DNA of 64,000 bases from Agathobacter sp. (GCA_022772675.1 JALEZW010000059.1:62001-126000), one strand, 5' to 3'. Positions 25,292 through 35,055 are shown, counted from the stretch's first letter. Made by a program: numbers and translations. The notes: generated by a model not told the origin, from the letters alone.

Positions 25292-27940
25292 ATGAGTAAG
25301 GAACTGAGTAAGACATACGATCCGAAGGATATCGAGGATCGTCTCTATAAGAAATGGGAGGAAAACGGCTATTTCCATGCGGAAGTAGACAGAAGCAAAA
25401 AACCTTTTACCATTATGATGCCGCCACCAAATATTACCGGTCAGCTGCATATGGGACATGCATTGGACAACACGATGCAGGATATTCTTGCCCGTTATAA
25501 AAGAATGCAGGGGTATAACGTATTATGGCAGCCAGGAACGGATCATGCTTCCATTGCCACAGAGGTAAAAGTTATCGAATCCCTGAAAGAGCAGGGAATC
25601 AACAAATCCGATCTGACACGTGAAGAGTTTCTGGATAAATGTTGGGAATGGCGTGAAGAGTACGGTGGACGGATTGTAAAGCAGCTTCGTAAGATGGGCT
25701 CCTCCGCAGACTGGGAGAGAGAACGTTTTACCATGGATGAGGGATGTTCCCGCGCAGTACAGGAGGTATTTACCAAGCTGTATGATAAGGGAATGATCTA
25801 TAAGGGGTCCAGAATTGTCAACTGGTGTCCGGTCTGTAAGACATCCATCTCGGACGCTGAGGTAGAGCATGAGGAGCAGGACGGATTTTTCTGGCATATC
25901 AATTATCCGGTTGTGGGAGAAGAAGGGCGGTTTGTAGAAATCGCAACTACCCGTCCGGAGACCTTGTTTGGAGATACTGCGGTGGCGGTAAATCCGGATG
26001 ATGAGCGTTACAAGGATATTGTGGGAAAAACCTTAAAACTTCCTATGACAGACCGTGAGATTCCGGTTATCGCAGACCCTTATGTTGATAAAGAGTTTGG
26101 AACCGGATGCGTAAAGATTACACCGGCCCATGACCCCAACGATTTTGAGGTGGGAAAACGCCATAATCTGGAAGAAATCATTGTGATCAATGATGACGCC
26201 ACTATGAATGAGAAGGCTGGAAAGTATGCCGGAATGGACCGTTATGAGTGCCGGAAAGCGTTGGTAGAGGACTTAAAGAAAGAGGGACTTCTGGTAAAGG
26301 TTGTTCCACATTCCCATAATGTCGGAACCCATGACAGATGTCATACCACCGTAGAGCCCATGATCAAGCAGCAGTGGTTTGTGAAGATGGATGAACTCAT
26401 TAAACCGGCTGTTGACGCTGTGAAAAATGGCGAGATCAAGCTCCTGCCGAAGCGTATGGAAAAAACCTATTTTAACTGGACCGATAATATCAGAGACTGG
26501 TGTATCAGCCGTCAGCTCTGGTGGGGGCACAGAATCCCGGCATGGTACTGTGATGACTGTGGAGAGATGGTTGTTTCTGTAGAGAGTCCGGAGGTATGTC
26601 CCAAGTGTGGATGCAGACATATGACACAGGATCCGGATACATTGGATACCTGGTTTTCGTCTGCATTATGGCCGTTTTCTACATTGGGCTGGCCGGATAA
26701 GACGGAGGATCTGGATTACTTCTACCCCAATGATGTGCTGGTAACCGGATACGATATTATTTTCTTCTGGGTTATCCGTATGATTTTTTCCGGTTATGAG
26801 CAGATGGGAGAGGCACCGTTCCATACCGTATTGTTCCACGGTCTGGTTCGTGACTCCCAGGGCCGGAAAATGAGTAAATCCTTAGGAAACGGAATTGATC
26901 CCCTGGAGGTTATTGATAAGTACGGTGCAGATGCGCTGCGTCTGACTCTGATTACGGGAAATGCACCGGGAAATGATATGCGTTTCTACTGGGAGCGTGT
27001 GGAGGCATCCCGTAATTTTGCAAACAAGGTATGGAATGCCTCTAGGTTTATCCTGATGAATCTGGATGGGGTTAAGCTTCATACACCGGCAATGTCTAAG
27101 CTGCATGCCGCAGATAAATGGATCCTTTCCAAGGTGAATACACTGGCAAAGGATGTTACGGAAAATATGGACAAATTCGAGCTTGGTATTGCGGTACAGA
27201 AGGTTTATGATTTTATCTGGGATGAGTTCTGTGACTGGTATATTGAGATTGCCAAGGTTCGTACTTATAAGAAGGATGAGGATCCGGAGTCTGCAAATGC
27301 AGCACTTTGGACTTTAAAGACGGTACTGGTCAATGCATTAAAGCTGCTGCATCCATACATGCCGTTTATTACGGAGGAAATATTCTGCACAATCCAGTCT
27401 GAGGAAGAGACTATCATGCTCTCCAAATGGCCGGAGTATAAAGAGGAGTGGAATTTCCCGGAGGATGAAGCTGCTATTGAGCACTGCAAGGATCTGGTAA
27501 AAGGAATCCGTAACGTGCGGACGCAGATGGAGGTTCCGCCTTCCAGAAAAGCAAAGCTGTTTATTACATCGGAGGATGCAGCAGTCCGCGACGTATTTGA
27601 GAATAATAAAGAGGTTTACGTAAATCTTGCCTCTGCAAGTGAGATTACGGTACAGGCCGACAAATCCGGTGTGGGGGATGATGCTGTATCAGTTGTGATT
27701 CCCGGTGCGGTAATTTATCTTCCATTGGAGGATCTTGTAGATTTTGAGAAGGAGAAGGAGCGCCTGAATAAAGAGAAGGAGCGTCTGACCAAAGAACTGG
27801 CCCGTTCCAGAGGCATGCTCTCCAACGAGAAATTTATAAACAATGCAAAACCGGAAAAGGTACAGGAAGAGAAGGAAAAACTTGCAAAGTATGAGCAGAT
27901 GATGGCACAGGTTGAGGAGCGTCTGGCACAGATGAAGTAA
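25292..27940 (+). CDS. valS: Valyl-tRNA synthetase
   Basis: An 882-residue class I synthetase. Visible: PPPNITGQLHMGHALD with the HIGH-type motif, the editing domain (ATTRPETLFGDTAV), the KMSKS loop GRKMSKSLGN, the anticodon-binding domain and the C-terminal coiled coil (about 815-880) typical of ValRS. A longer frame opens at 25238, but ATG 25292 is preferred because AGGAGG lies upstream of it and the conserved N-terminus begins there. Expression is controlled by the T-box leader directly upstream. Confidence 0.97.
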   Translation: MSKELSKTYDPKDIEDRLYKKWEENGYFHAEVDRSKKPFTIMMPPPNITGQLHMGHALDNTMQDILARYKRMQGYNVLWQPGTDHASIATEVKVIESLKEQGINKSDLTREEFLDKCWEWREEYGGRIVKQLRKMGSSADWERERFTMDEGCSRAVQEVFTKLYDKGMIYKGSRIVNWCPVCKTSISDAEVEHEEQDGFFWHINYPVVGEEGRFVEIATTRPETLFGDTAVAVNPDDERYKDIVGKTLKLPMTDREIPVIADPYVDKEFGTGCVKITPAHDPNDFEVGKRHNLEEIIVINDDATMNEKAGKYAGMDRYECRKALVEDLKKEGLLVKVVPHSHNVGTHDRCHTTVEPMIKQQWFVKMDELIKPAVDAVKNGEIKLLPKRMEKTYFNWTDNIRDWCISRQLWWGHRIPAWYCDDCGEMVVSVESPEVCPKCGCRHMTQDPDTLDTWFSSALWPFSTLGWPDKTEDLDYFYPNDVLVTGYDIIFFWVIRMIFSGYEQMGEAPFHTVLFHGLVRDSQGRKMSKSLGNGIDPLEVIDKYGADALRLTLITGNAPGNDMRFYWERVEASRNFANKVWNASRFILMNLDGVKLHTPAMSKLHAADKWILSKVNTLAKDVTENMDKFELGIAVQKVYDFIWDEFCDWYIEIAKVRTYKKDEDPESANAALWTLKTVLVNALKLLHPYMPFITEEIFCTIQSEEETIMLSKWPEYKEEWNFPEDEAAIEHCKDLVKGIRNVRTQMEVPPSRKAKLFITSEDAAVRDVFENNKEVYVNLASASEITVQADKSGVGDDAVSVVIPGAVIYLPLEDLVDFEKEKERLNKEKERLTKELARSRGMLSNEKFINNAKPEKVQEEKEKLAKYEQMMAQVEERLAQMK

Positions 27941-27987
27941 TTGAAAAGTCCAGGTGCCCGGGGTTTACAAATGATGCAGGAGGGGCT

Positions 27988-29373
27988 ATGGAAGATATTT
28001 CTATGAAGAGTGCAAAGCTTCGGATTTCCCAGGATGGGATGGAAGCGTATCTGAGACTTGAACCGCCGGAAGCAGGGGAGGGGTATACCCTTGCTGAGCT
28101 GGAACGTTTTGTGCGTTCCCAGAGAGTGACAGCAGAAGTTGATGAGGCAGTAATCACTGACATGATCACCAACGGCACTTATATGAAAGAAGTGTGCGTG
28201 GCACGGGGGCAGGCTCCGGTCAATGGTACCAACGGCCGTTTTGACTATCGCTTTAACACCAATTTAAGCAGCAGACCGGTGGTCAGGGAAGATGGTTCCG
28301 TGGATTACTGGAATTTAAATACCGTTGAAATGGTTCAGGAGGGGCAGGTAATTGCTGTTTATATCCCTCCACAGGAAGCGGTAAACGGTATGAATGTCCT
28401 GGGAAAACCCATGATTGCAGTAAGGGGAAAACCGTTAGCCCCACTGCACGGGAAAGGATTTCATTGTGAGGAAGATGGCTGTACCTATGTGGCGGATTTT
28501 ACCGGAAAGATAGAGGTTGTAAACGGACAGATTCGGATTTCATCCGTTTATGAGATTTCCGGAAATGTAGGACTTGCAACCGGAAACATTGATTATCGCG
28601 GGGATGTGGTGATTCATGGAGGCGTGGAACCGGGGGCAACGGTTCGGACCAGCGGCAGTCTTACCATAGACGGAATCTGTGAAAACTGTACCATTGAGGC
28701 ATCCAAGGATATCATACTAAGATCCGGTGTACTGGGGGGGAACAAGACAACCATCCGCTCCGGAGGAAACGTCCATGCCAAGTTTTTTGAATACTGCAGG
28801 GTTGAAGCCAAAGGATACATTGAAGTAGAATATGCACTGGACTGCAGGATGGTCTGTTATGACCACCTGTATCTGACAGGGAAAAAAGGACTTATTATAG
28901 GTGGGTATGCATATGCCACCACCGGAATTGATGCAATCGTGATTGGAAATTCCACAGAGGTACCCACCAGAGTTCATGTAGGTGCCAGTGCAGAGATGGT
29001 TAGGGAACAGGCTGACCATCAGAAAGCCATGAGCGAAATTTCGGAGCTGATTGCAAAAATAACAGCAGGACTCAAACAGTATGATGAACTGGCAGCGAAA
29101 AAGGGTATTGATGTCAGCAAGGATAAAAAGAGAGTGGAGCTTCTCAGAATCCGGATGATGAAGCAGGCAGAGCTTGCAACCCATCAGAAGGAACTGGCAC
29201 GTCTGTCCGCCATTATTGACAGGAGTGCCGGTGCAACAGTCAGTGTGCTTCGTTCCGTATATGCCGGAACAGTTGTATCGATTGACCAGAACACTCTGAT
29301 GGTAAAAGAGCAGCAGGATTCCTTGAAGTTTCAAAAGAAAAATGATGGCATTGTTATGGTTTCCCTTGTCTGA
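27988..29373 (+). CDS. FapA/DUF342 domain protein
   Basis: A 461-residue protein of the FapA (DUF342) family. The N-terminal part (about 10-150) is alpha/beta; the middle (about 150-330) is a right-handed parallel beta-helix seen as repeated GNVGLATGNIDYRGDVVIHG and GICENCTIEASKDI units; a coiled coil (about 335-410) and a small C-terminal beta domain follow. Members are linked to flagella or surface polymers in some bacteria, but no flagellar gene is near. Its role here is unknown. GGAGGGG lies about 3 to 8 bases before the start. Confidence 0.88.
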   Translation: MEDISMKSAKLRISQDGMEAYLRLEPPEAGEGYTLAELERFVRSQRVTAEVDEAVITDMITNGTYMKEVCVARGQAPVNGTNGRFDYRFNTNLSSRPVVREDGSVDYWNLNTVEMVQEGQVIAVYIPPQEAVNGMNVLGKPMIAVRGKPLAPLHGKGFHCEEDGCTYVADFTGKIEVVNGQIRISSVYEISGNVGLATGNIDYRGDVVIHGGVEPGATVRTSGSLTIDGICENCTIEASKDIILRSGVLGGNKTTIRSGGNVHAKFFEYCRVEAKGYIEVEYALDCRMVCYDHLYLTGKKGLIIGGYAYATTGIDAIVIGNSTEVPTRVHVGASAEMVREQADHQKAMSEISELIAKITAGLKQYDELAAKKGIDVSKDKKRVELLRIRMMKQAELATHQKELARLSAIIDRSAGATVSVLRSVYAGTVVSIDQNTLMVKEQQDSLKFQKKNDGIVMVSLV

Positions 29374-29421
29374 AAGGCTCGGATTCTGCGATTTTTTATA
29401 AAAATTTTTACGAAAATCTAC

Positions 29422-29449
29422 TTGCATATCTTTGCCGCTATATTATAAT
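29422..29449 (+). promoter_or_regulatory. Promoter of the small ORF/TPR gene pair
   Basis: TTGCAT (29422-29427), 16-base spacer, TATAAT (29444-29449). Confidence 0.6.
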
Positions 29450-29471
29450 TAACTGTGTTAAGGAGTAGACG

Positions 29472-29627
29472 ATGATCAATTTTGAAAAAGAACTGAAAAA
29501 TTTTGAGCCAAGTCTGGAAGTGGAAGAGGCAGAGGCGGCAATTTATAATCATGATCTGACAGATGTTACAGATATCATTACCGATATTCTGCGTGAGGTA
29601 CGTCCAACGAATCCGCAGATCAGATAA
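29472..29627 (+). CDS. Conserved-looking acidic small protein, 51 residues
   Basis: AAGGAG stands 7 bases before ATG 29472. The 51-residue product is acidic and helical (FEPSLEVEEAEAAIYNHD, then DIITDILREV). No family is recognised. It is the first gene of a two-gene unit with the zinc-ribbon/TPR protein 14 bases downstream, behind its own promoter, which supports it as a real gene. Confidence 0.6.
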   Translation: MINFEKELKNFEPSLEVEEAEAAIYNHDLTDVTDIITDILREVRPTNPQIR

Positions 29628-29641
29628 TAGAAGAGGAAATT

Positions 29642-31015
29642 ATGGTTTGTTATAGATGTGGGCAGGATGTTGGAAGGGCAAAGCGGTGCCCGAATTGTGG
29701 AGCCGATCTTGCCGTATTCTGGAAAGTTCTGCATATTTCCAATGCCTATTATAATCAGGGATTGGAGCAGGCAGGAGTACGGAATCTTTCGGGGGCTATC
29801 GTTAGTCTGAAAAACAGCCTGAAATTTAATAAAAATAATATTGATGCGAGAAATCTGCTGGGACTCGTGTATTATGAGATGGGAGAAGTGGTGAATGCAC
29901 TCAGTGAGTGGGTCATAAGCCGCAGCTGTCAGCCGGAGAATAACCTGGCAAACAGGTATCTGAATGAGATTCAGCAGGATCAGGGAAGGCTGAATTCCGT
30001 GAATCAGACCATCAAAAAATACAATCAGGCCCTGCACTACTGTCGGCAGGACAGCAGGGATCTGGCAGTAATTCAGTTAAAAAAGGTGTTGTCTCTTAAC
30101 CCGAAATTTGTGAAAGCCCATCAGCTTCTGGCACTGTTATATATGCAGGACGGGAAACTGGAACAGGCAAAGAAAACACTGCGCAATGCCGGAAAAATAG
30201 ATACCAACAATACCACGACACTTCGGTATTTAAAAGAAGTAAATAAAAAACTGAAAGAGAAAAATCCATCAAAGAAACAGCAAAAGGATGATGATCTGAT
30301 TTCCTATCAGAGTGGAAATGAGACGATTATCATGCCAAAGCGATTTAAGGAATCTTCCATAGGAGCTTCTCTTGTCTACATTCTCATCGGTCTTCTGGTG
30401 GGAACGGCGGTGACTGCATGCTTAATCGTTCCCAGCGTAAAAAATCAGGCTAAAGTGGAAGCACAAAAGCAGCTTCTGGAGGCCAGCGATACCATTTCCA
30501 GCAATGGACAGACCATCAAGGATCTGGAGAAAAAGGTATCCGATTTACAGGATCAGCTGGAAGATGAGACGGAAAACAACAAGAAAACAAAGGAACAGAT
30601 TTCCACCTATGAGAATCTTCTCTCGGCATATGTAGCTTACCATGGCGAAAATGATGTGGAAACAGCAGGAAAAACGCTGGAGAAAGTTAAGACAAAATAT
30701 CTTTCCCAGAAATCTAAAACCATATATACTGCATTAAATGAAGAAGTACAGGAAAAGTATCTTGCCAAGCTGTACCGGGACGGATACAGTGCATATTCCC
30801 ACGGAAAATATGAAGATTCCGTGAAGCTGCTCAAGCAGATTGTGGATGAGGATGAAGATTACAATGATGGTTCTGCAGCGTATTATCTGGCTCAGTCCTA
30901 CCGGAGAGGCGGAGATTTAGAGTCAGCCAAGCCCTATTATCAGTATGTGATTGATAATCATCCGGACACAGAGCGGGCAAGGACATCGCAGAATTATGTG
31001 GATGCAGAAGAATAA
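29642..31015 (+). CDS. Zinc-ribbon/TPR membrane protein
   Basis: A 457-residue protein. A zinc ribbon opens it (CYRCG at 3-7, CPNCG at 16-20). TPR repeats follow at about 30-205. A basic linker leads to one membrane helix at about 240-268 (LVYILIGLLVGTAVTACLIV), then an outer coiled coil (about 275-325) and more TPR units (about 385-450). The cytosolic ribbon and TPR with outer TPR suggest a scaffold across the membrane. The specific role is unknown. A terminator follows. Confidence 0.82.
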   Translation: MVCYRCGQDVGRAKRCPNCGADLAVFWKVLHISNAYYNQGLEQAGVRNLSGAIVSLKNSLKFNKNNIDARNLLGLVYYEMGEVVNALSEWVISRSCQPENNLANRYLNEIQQDQGRLNSVNQTIKKYNQALHYCRQDSRDLAVIQLKKVLSLNPKFVKAHQLLALLYMQDGKLEQAKKTLRNAGKIDTNNTTTLRYLKEVNKKLKEKNPSKKQQKDDDLISYQSGNETIIMPKRFKESSIGASLVYILIGLLVGTAVTACLIVPSVKNQAKVEAQKQLLEASDTISSNGQTIKDLEKKVSDLQDQLEDETENNKKTKEQISTYENLLSAYVAYHGENDVETAGKTLEKVKTKYLSQKSKTIYTALNEEVQEKYLAKLYRDGYSAYSHGKYEDSVKLLKQIVDEDEDYNDGSAAYYLAQSYRRGGDLESAKPYYQYVIDNHPDTERARTSQNYVDAEE

Positions 31016-31053
31016 AAAAGTATAAAAAAGAATAGAGAAGAATGGAATTTACA

Positions 31054-31099
31054 AAAGACGTCACAGTATCAATACAATACTGAAGGCGTCTTTTTATTT
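31054..31099 (+). terminator. Terminator after the TPR gene
   Basis: AAAGACG (31054-31060) pairs with CGTCTTT (31087-31093), with an inner CAGTAT/ATACTG hairpin, followed by TTTTTATTT. Confidence 0.85.
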
Positions 31100-31215
31100 C
31101 AGTAAGGAATTTTGCCACAAAGTGGATCCCTCCTTATTACATAGAAAGCACGTGAAACGTGCGGTTTTGCGAATATATGGAGCAGGGTCCTGAATTGAAT
31201 AAGAAAGGAAAAAAT
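31100..31215. promoter_or_regulatory. Upstream region of the spoIIA operon
   Basis: This spacer should carry the promoter of the sigma-F operon, normally read by sigma-H. An AAGGAATT near 31105 resembles a sigma-H -35 box but no good -10 partner is at the right distance. A GCACGT/ACGTGC hairpin lies at 31148-31162. Confidence 0.35.
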
Positions 31216-31524
31216 ATGGAACTGACATACGAAATGCAGGGGGACAGGCTGGTGGTTTCTGTCCCGAGAGAACTTGACCACCATGTGGCGCAGTCCATGA
31301 GCCGTGAAATTGATTTTCTGGCAGATACATGGCATGCAAAGACGGTACTGTTTGATTTTTCTGAAACGGAGTTTATGGACAGCTCCGGGATTGGGGTACT
31401 GATTGGCAGGAAGAAAAATATGGAGATGCATAACGGAACGGTTCTTGTGAGAAATCTTGGGGAACGGGCAGGAAAAATATTCGAAAAATCCGGTCTTAAC
31501 AGAATCATTAAGGAGGAAAAATAA
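31216..31524 (+). CDS. spoIIAA: Anti-anti-sigma factor of sigma-F
   Basis: A 102-residue STAS-domain protein. The motif FMDSSGIGVLIGR holds Ser57, the residue phosphorylated by SpoIIAB and dephosphorylated by SpoIIE. In its free form it removes SpoIIAB from sigma-F in the forespore. ATG 31216 is chosen because AAAGGA stands just before it; the longer frame from 31159 has no ribosome binding site. First gene of a compact three-gene operon. Confidence 0.95.
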   Translation: MELTYEMQGDRLVVSVPRELDHHVAQSMSREIDFLADTWHAKTVLFDFSETEFMDSSGIGVLIGRKKNMEMHNGTVLVRNLGERAGKIFEKSGLNRIIKEEK

Positions 31525-31965
31525 ATGGAAGCACAAAATCATATGAGTGTCCGTTTCGATGCCAAATCTGTCAATGAGGGGCTGGCAAGGATGGTGGTAG
31601 CGGCATTTATGACAGATATGAACCCTACATTGGAGCAGATTGCAGATGTAAAAACAGCAGTCAGTGAGGCAGTGACGAATGCCATTGTCCATGGCTATGA
31701 AGAGGAGGAGGAAAAACAGGTGGAGCTGGTCTGCGACAGGAAAAACAGGCAGCTTATGGTATCCGTTGAGGATCACGGTGTAGGAATAGAAAATCTTGAA
31801 GAGGCCATGCAGCCATTTTACACATCAAAGCCACAGCTGGAGCGTTCGGGAATGGGCTTTTCTTTTATGGAAGCCTTTATGGATAAAATTGAGGTGAGTT
31901 CCAGACCGGGGGAAGGGACGAAAGTTATGATGTGGAAATACATAGAAGGAGACAGTGAGCAGTAA
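31525..31965 (+). CDS. spoIIAB: Anti-sigma-F factor, serine kinase
   Basis: A 146-residue GHKL-type kinase. Motifs: AVSEAVTNAIVHGY (N box), VEDHGVGIENLEEAM (G1 box) and ERSGMGFSFMEAFMD (G2 box). It holds sigma-F inactive and phosphorylates SpoIIAA. It starts directly after the spoIIAA stop and overlaps the sigma gene by 11 bases, which supports tight translational coupling. Confidence 0.96.
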   Translation: MEAQNHMSVRFDAKSVNEGLARMVVAAFMTDMNPTLEQIADVKTAVSEAVTNAIVHGYEEEEEKQVELVCDRKNRQLMVSVEDHGVGIENLEEAMQPFYTSKPQLERSGMGFSFMEAFMDKIEVSSRPGEGTKVMMWKYIEGDSEQ

Positions 31966-32695
31966 GGAGGAAACAAAAGAGGAAATCTGGCGGAAAGAAA
32001 TTGCCCAGGCACAGGCGGGGGATAAAAAAGCCAGAGAGAGTTTGGTCACGGAAAATATGGGGCTTGTCTATATGGTTGTAAAACGTTTTACAAACCGGGG
32101 GGCAGATCCCCAGGAACTGTCACAGATTGGTGCCATTGGCCTGATTAAAGCAATAGACCGGTTTGATCCGTTGCTTCCCTATTCTTTTTCCACATACGCA
32201 GTTCCTTTGATCATGGGAGAAATCCGCAGGTTTCTCCGGGATGACGGAATGATTCATACCAGTCGCCAGATTAAAGACCATGCGAGAAAAATTGCAATTA
32301 TCAGAGAAAATTTAAAGAAAACGGAAAATAAAGAACCCACATTACAGGAGCTGGTAAAAGAAACCGGGCTTTCTGCGGAAGAAATTGTGGAGGCAATGGA
32401 TGCTGTGCGGGAGGTGGATTCTATTTCAAGACCGATTGCAGAGGATGGAGGGAAGGTGCTGACCCTTGAGGATGAGCTTGAGGACGGGCATCATTTTGAA
32501 ACACCCCTTCTTAATCATTTAGCACTGAAACAGGTGCTGAATGAGTTGGAGAAAGATGAGGCAGAATTAATTGAACTTCGCTATATGCAGAACCGCTCCC
32601 AGACAGAGGTGGCACAGATTCTTGGCACCAATCAGGTGGCAGTTTCACGGATGGAACGAAAAATTTTGTGCAAACTTCGAAGAAAATTAAGTTAG
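31955..32695 (+). CDS. sigF: Sporulation sigma factor F
   Basis: A 246-residue sigma-70-type factor active in the forespore. Region 2 reads LVYMVVKRFTNRGADPQELSQIGAIGLIKAIDRFD; region 3 and region 4 (LRYMQNRSQTEVAQILGTNQVAVSRME) follow. The GTG start has GAAGGAG upstream and overlaps spoIIAB. The presence of this operon shows the organism has the core programme for sporulation, which matters for the interrupted deacetylase gene. Confidence 0.96.
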   Translation: MSSKEETKEEIWRKEIAQAQAGDKKARESLVTENMGLVYMVVKRFTNRGADPQELSQIGAIGLIKAIDRFDPLLPYSFSTYAVPLIMGEIRRFLRDDGMIHTSRQIKDHARKIAIIRENLKKTENKEPTLQELVKETGLSAEEIVEAMDAVREVDSISRPIAEDGGKVLTLEDELEDGHHFETPLLNHLALKQVLNELEKDEAELIELRYMQNRSQTEVAQILGTNQVAVSRMERKILCKLRRKLS

Positions 32696-32830
32696 AACTT
32701 TCGGATGATATGGAAGTCTGTTATAATAAGAGTATACGACTTGCTCCTCTGCTCCACAGGTCGGCGCAGAGCAGACATCCACTGGATGACCTGCGTCCTG
32801 CAATTCTACAAACATACAGGAGAAAAAAAT

Positions 32831-33595
32831 ATGGGAAAATATTTAAATGAGGCAGTTCTGCCGGAAACTTATGACAATTATGTTTTTGATCTTTACGGTA
32901 CATTGGTGGACATCCATACGGATGAGGGTGCCCGGGGACTTTGGGAGAAGCTGGCGTTATTTTTCGGGTATTATAATGCCTGCTATCAGCCTGAGGAGCT
33001 GAAAGAAAGGTATGATGCTTTCGTCAGTGAGAGTGAACAGGCCCTTAAGAAAACGCTGGATGACCCCCGCTATGCCCATGAGTCATCGCCGGAAATTGAG
33101 ATTACAGAAGTTTTTAAAAAGCTGTATGAAGAAAAGGGGGTAGCCGCAGATACAGAGCTGGCTGTTCATACGGGACAGTTTTTCCGTGTCCTTTCCACGG
33201 AATATGTAAAGACCTATCCGGGAACCCTTAAGATGCTGGCACATCTTAAGAAAATCGGGAAAAAGGTATATCTCCTGTCCAATGCACAGCGGATTTTTAC
33301 GGCATATGAGATGAATGTGCTGGGAATTTCCAAATATTTTGACGACATTTTGATTTCCTCGGATTTTCAGACCAAGAAACCGGATGAACGGTTTTTCCAT
33401 GCGGTGATCGATAAGCATCATCTGGACGTTTCCAGATCTTTATATGTAGGAAATGACAGCCGCTGTGATGTAGAAGGGGCAAAACGGGTTCAGATGCCGG
33501 TATTTTACATAAATTCCAATATTTCCCCGAAAGATGATGACGGAAAAGAGGCAGACTATATTGTAAAGGATTTTTCTTCATGGCAGTATAGCTGA
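32831..33595 (+). CDS. HAD-family hydrolase
   Basis: A 254-residue HAD phosphatase. Motif I FDLYGTLVD carries the Asp nucleophile, motif II is LLSNAQ, motif III is KKPDERFF and motif IV GNDSRCDVEGA. It has a helical cap after motif I. The substrate is unknown; a sugar phosphate or nucleotide is typical. ATG 32831 is preferred since AGGAG lies just upstream; the longer frame from 32705 runs through a non-coding spacer. Confidence 0.9.
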   Translation: MGKYLNEAVLPETYDNYVFDLYGTLVDIHTDEGARGLWEKLALFFGYYNACYQPEELKERYDAFVSESEQALKKTLDDPRYAHESSPEIEITEVFKKLYEEKGVAADTELAVHTGQFFRVLSTEYVKTYPGTLKMLAHLKKIGKKVYLLSNAQRIFTAYEMNVLGISKYFDDILISSDFQTKKPDERFFHAVIDKHHLDVSRSLYVGNDSRCDVEGAKRVQMPVFYINSNISPKDDDGKEADYIVKDFSSWQYS

Positions 33596-33601
33596 GCCAC
33601 A

Positions 33602-33646
33602 AAAGTCCGGACTCTCTTCCTTTTATGGAATAGGAGTTCGGACTTT
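33602..33646. terminator. Bidirectional terminator between convergent genes
   Basis: AAAGTCCG plus ACTC pairs with GAGT plus CGGACTTT, with a short inner TTCC/GGAA stem. It sits between the HAD gene and the HDOD gene, which converge. Confidence 0.7.
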
Positions 33647-33662
33647 CTGACATGGAATGTAT

Positions 33663-34916
33663 TTATGCTCTTTCCTTTGAATCAGGTTCTAAATTGGTGG
33701 ATAACACCTTCGCATACCACTTCAGGGAGGAAATCCAGGCTGCAGATACCTGTGGAATTTCGATTTTATGGAGCAGCATCTGGCGGGATACAGCCTCCCA
33801 GTCTGCCACTTCATATTTCATTATGAAATTCAAAACATCAGCCAGTTCCCCCTTATGATCCAGCAGGGCATTACGGATTTCTTTCGATACGCTTACCATG
33901 GACAGTGCTTCTTCCATGGTACAGTCCAAAATAATATCCAGTACGGAAAAAAGACCTACGAGAAACAGTTCCTGTGACCGCATACCCATTTCAAACACGT
34001 TAGCCAGCTCCTCTGCAAATTTCCCACGGAGAAGAGAAAGCCGCATCAGTTCATTTGGCTTGTCCGAGCAGAGCCGCTGGATTACGGCTGTCTGAATCCA
34101 GCGAACCAGCTCCTTTTGTCCCACCATGGAAACAGCGATGCGGACGGAGGTGATCTCGGAATTAAATGCACGGGTATTGGCCATGTGAAGCAGTGAAATG
34201 ACTAATGCAGTGTCGCGGCTTATAATGTCGGCGGCTTTTGTTAAGTCAAAATCTTTTTCCTGAATCAGGTTTAACAGCTCAATATAGTTGATTTTAAGAG
34301 GAGAAACTGTGTGTTCTCCTTGGGTGATGGGGGTTCTGAAAAAAGTTCCCTCAAACATCTGAATCAGCTCTGACTGGCAGAGCTGTCTGTAGATGGCCTG
34401 ATCCGGGATATTTCCGGCGCAGATGGCGGCATCCGGATATAACATCTGAAAATAGAGGGCAGCCTTGGTGACATCGGTTTCCCTGCAGTCAATCAGAATA
34501 TAATCCATCTGGGATAAAATCGGTTCGTAATCCTCATAACAGCGTACCGGAAGATTACGGATGGCAAAGTGGTAGCCGAAGGTGCGGAGTGCACGGATAC
34601 GGTCCGTATACATGGCAACCGGTGGGAAACTCTGATCTATTAAAAGGATGGGTGCATCCTTGGGATTCTGGCACTGGGACTCCAGATCGGAAAAAATGGA
34701 TATATTGTTAATGGAGACAAAAATCGGTTTGTTTCCCGAGAGAATACCGGTACCCAGCTCCTGAATTAATTCCAGTCCGTCCGCATAGGCAGCTCCATCG
34801 TATTTTCTGGAACCCAGCAGACTGGGATTGGTAAGAAAATTCTGTTTTCTGGTAAACAGGGAATAGGCACTGACGGTCATATTCCGGTCAAAAAAAGGAA
34901 TGAGTGTAAGCAGCAT
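33663..34916 (-). CDS. HDOD-domain signalling protein with degenerate EAL half
   Basis: About 417 residues. The N-terminal half (about 1-185) has the shape of YuxH-type EAL domains (LIPFFDRNMTVSAYSLF, then DYILID) but lacks the EAL catalytic motif, so it is unlikely to cut cyclic-di-GMP. The C-terminal half is an HDOD domain (AADIISRDTALVISLLHMAN and following). Such proteins link signalling to motility or stress. A longer frame starts at 34952, but ATG 34916 has AGGAG six bases upstream, and the mapped promoter leaves no ribosome binding site for the longer form. The gene stands alone. Confidence 0.82.
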   Translation of the reverse strand: MLLTLIPFFDRNMTVSAYSLFTRKQNFLTNPSLLGSRKYDGAAYADGLELIQELGTGILSGNKPIFVSINNISIFSDLESQCQNPKDAPILLIDQSFPPVAMYTDRIRALRTFGYHFAIRNLPVRCYEDYEPILSQMDYILIDCRETDVTKAALYFQMLYPDAAICAGNIPDQAIYRQLCQSELIQMFEGTFFRTPITQGEHTVSPLKINYIELLNLIQEKDFDLTKAADIISRDTALVISLLHMANTRAFNSEITSVRIAVSMVGQKELVRWIQTAVIQRLCSDKPNELMRLSLLRGKFAEELANVFEMGMRSQELFLVGLFSVLDIILDCTMEEALSMVSVSKEIRNALLDHKGELADVLNFIMKYEVADWEAVSRQMLLHKIEIPQVSAAWISSLKWYAKVLSTNLEPDSKERA

Positions 34917-34972
34917 AAGCATCTCCTGTTCTGTAATGTAAAAACCCGACATACATTTGTTAAATATATTAC

Positions 34973-35001
34973 ATTATACTATGAAATGGGAAAATAAACA
35001 A
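34973..35001 (-). promoter_or_regulatory. Promoter of the HDOD gene
   Basis: On the minus strand TTGTTT (35001-34996), 17-base spacer, TATAAT (34978-34973). Confidence 0.6.
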
Positions 35002-35020
35002 ATGGTAAAACAGAAATTTC

Positions 35021-35049
35021 TTGCCTTTTCAGATTTTTTGTGATAAAGT
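35021..35049 (+). promoter_or_regulatory. Possible promoter of the thiamine operon
   Basis: TTGCCT (35021-35026), 17-base spacer, TAAAGT (35044-35049). Only a moderate match. Confidence 0.4.
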
Positions 35050-35055
35050 ACATAT

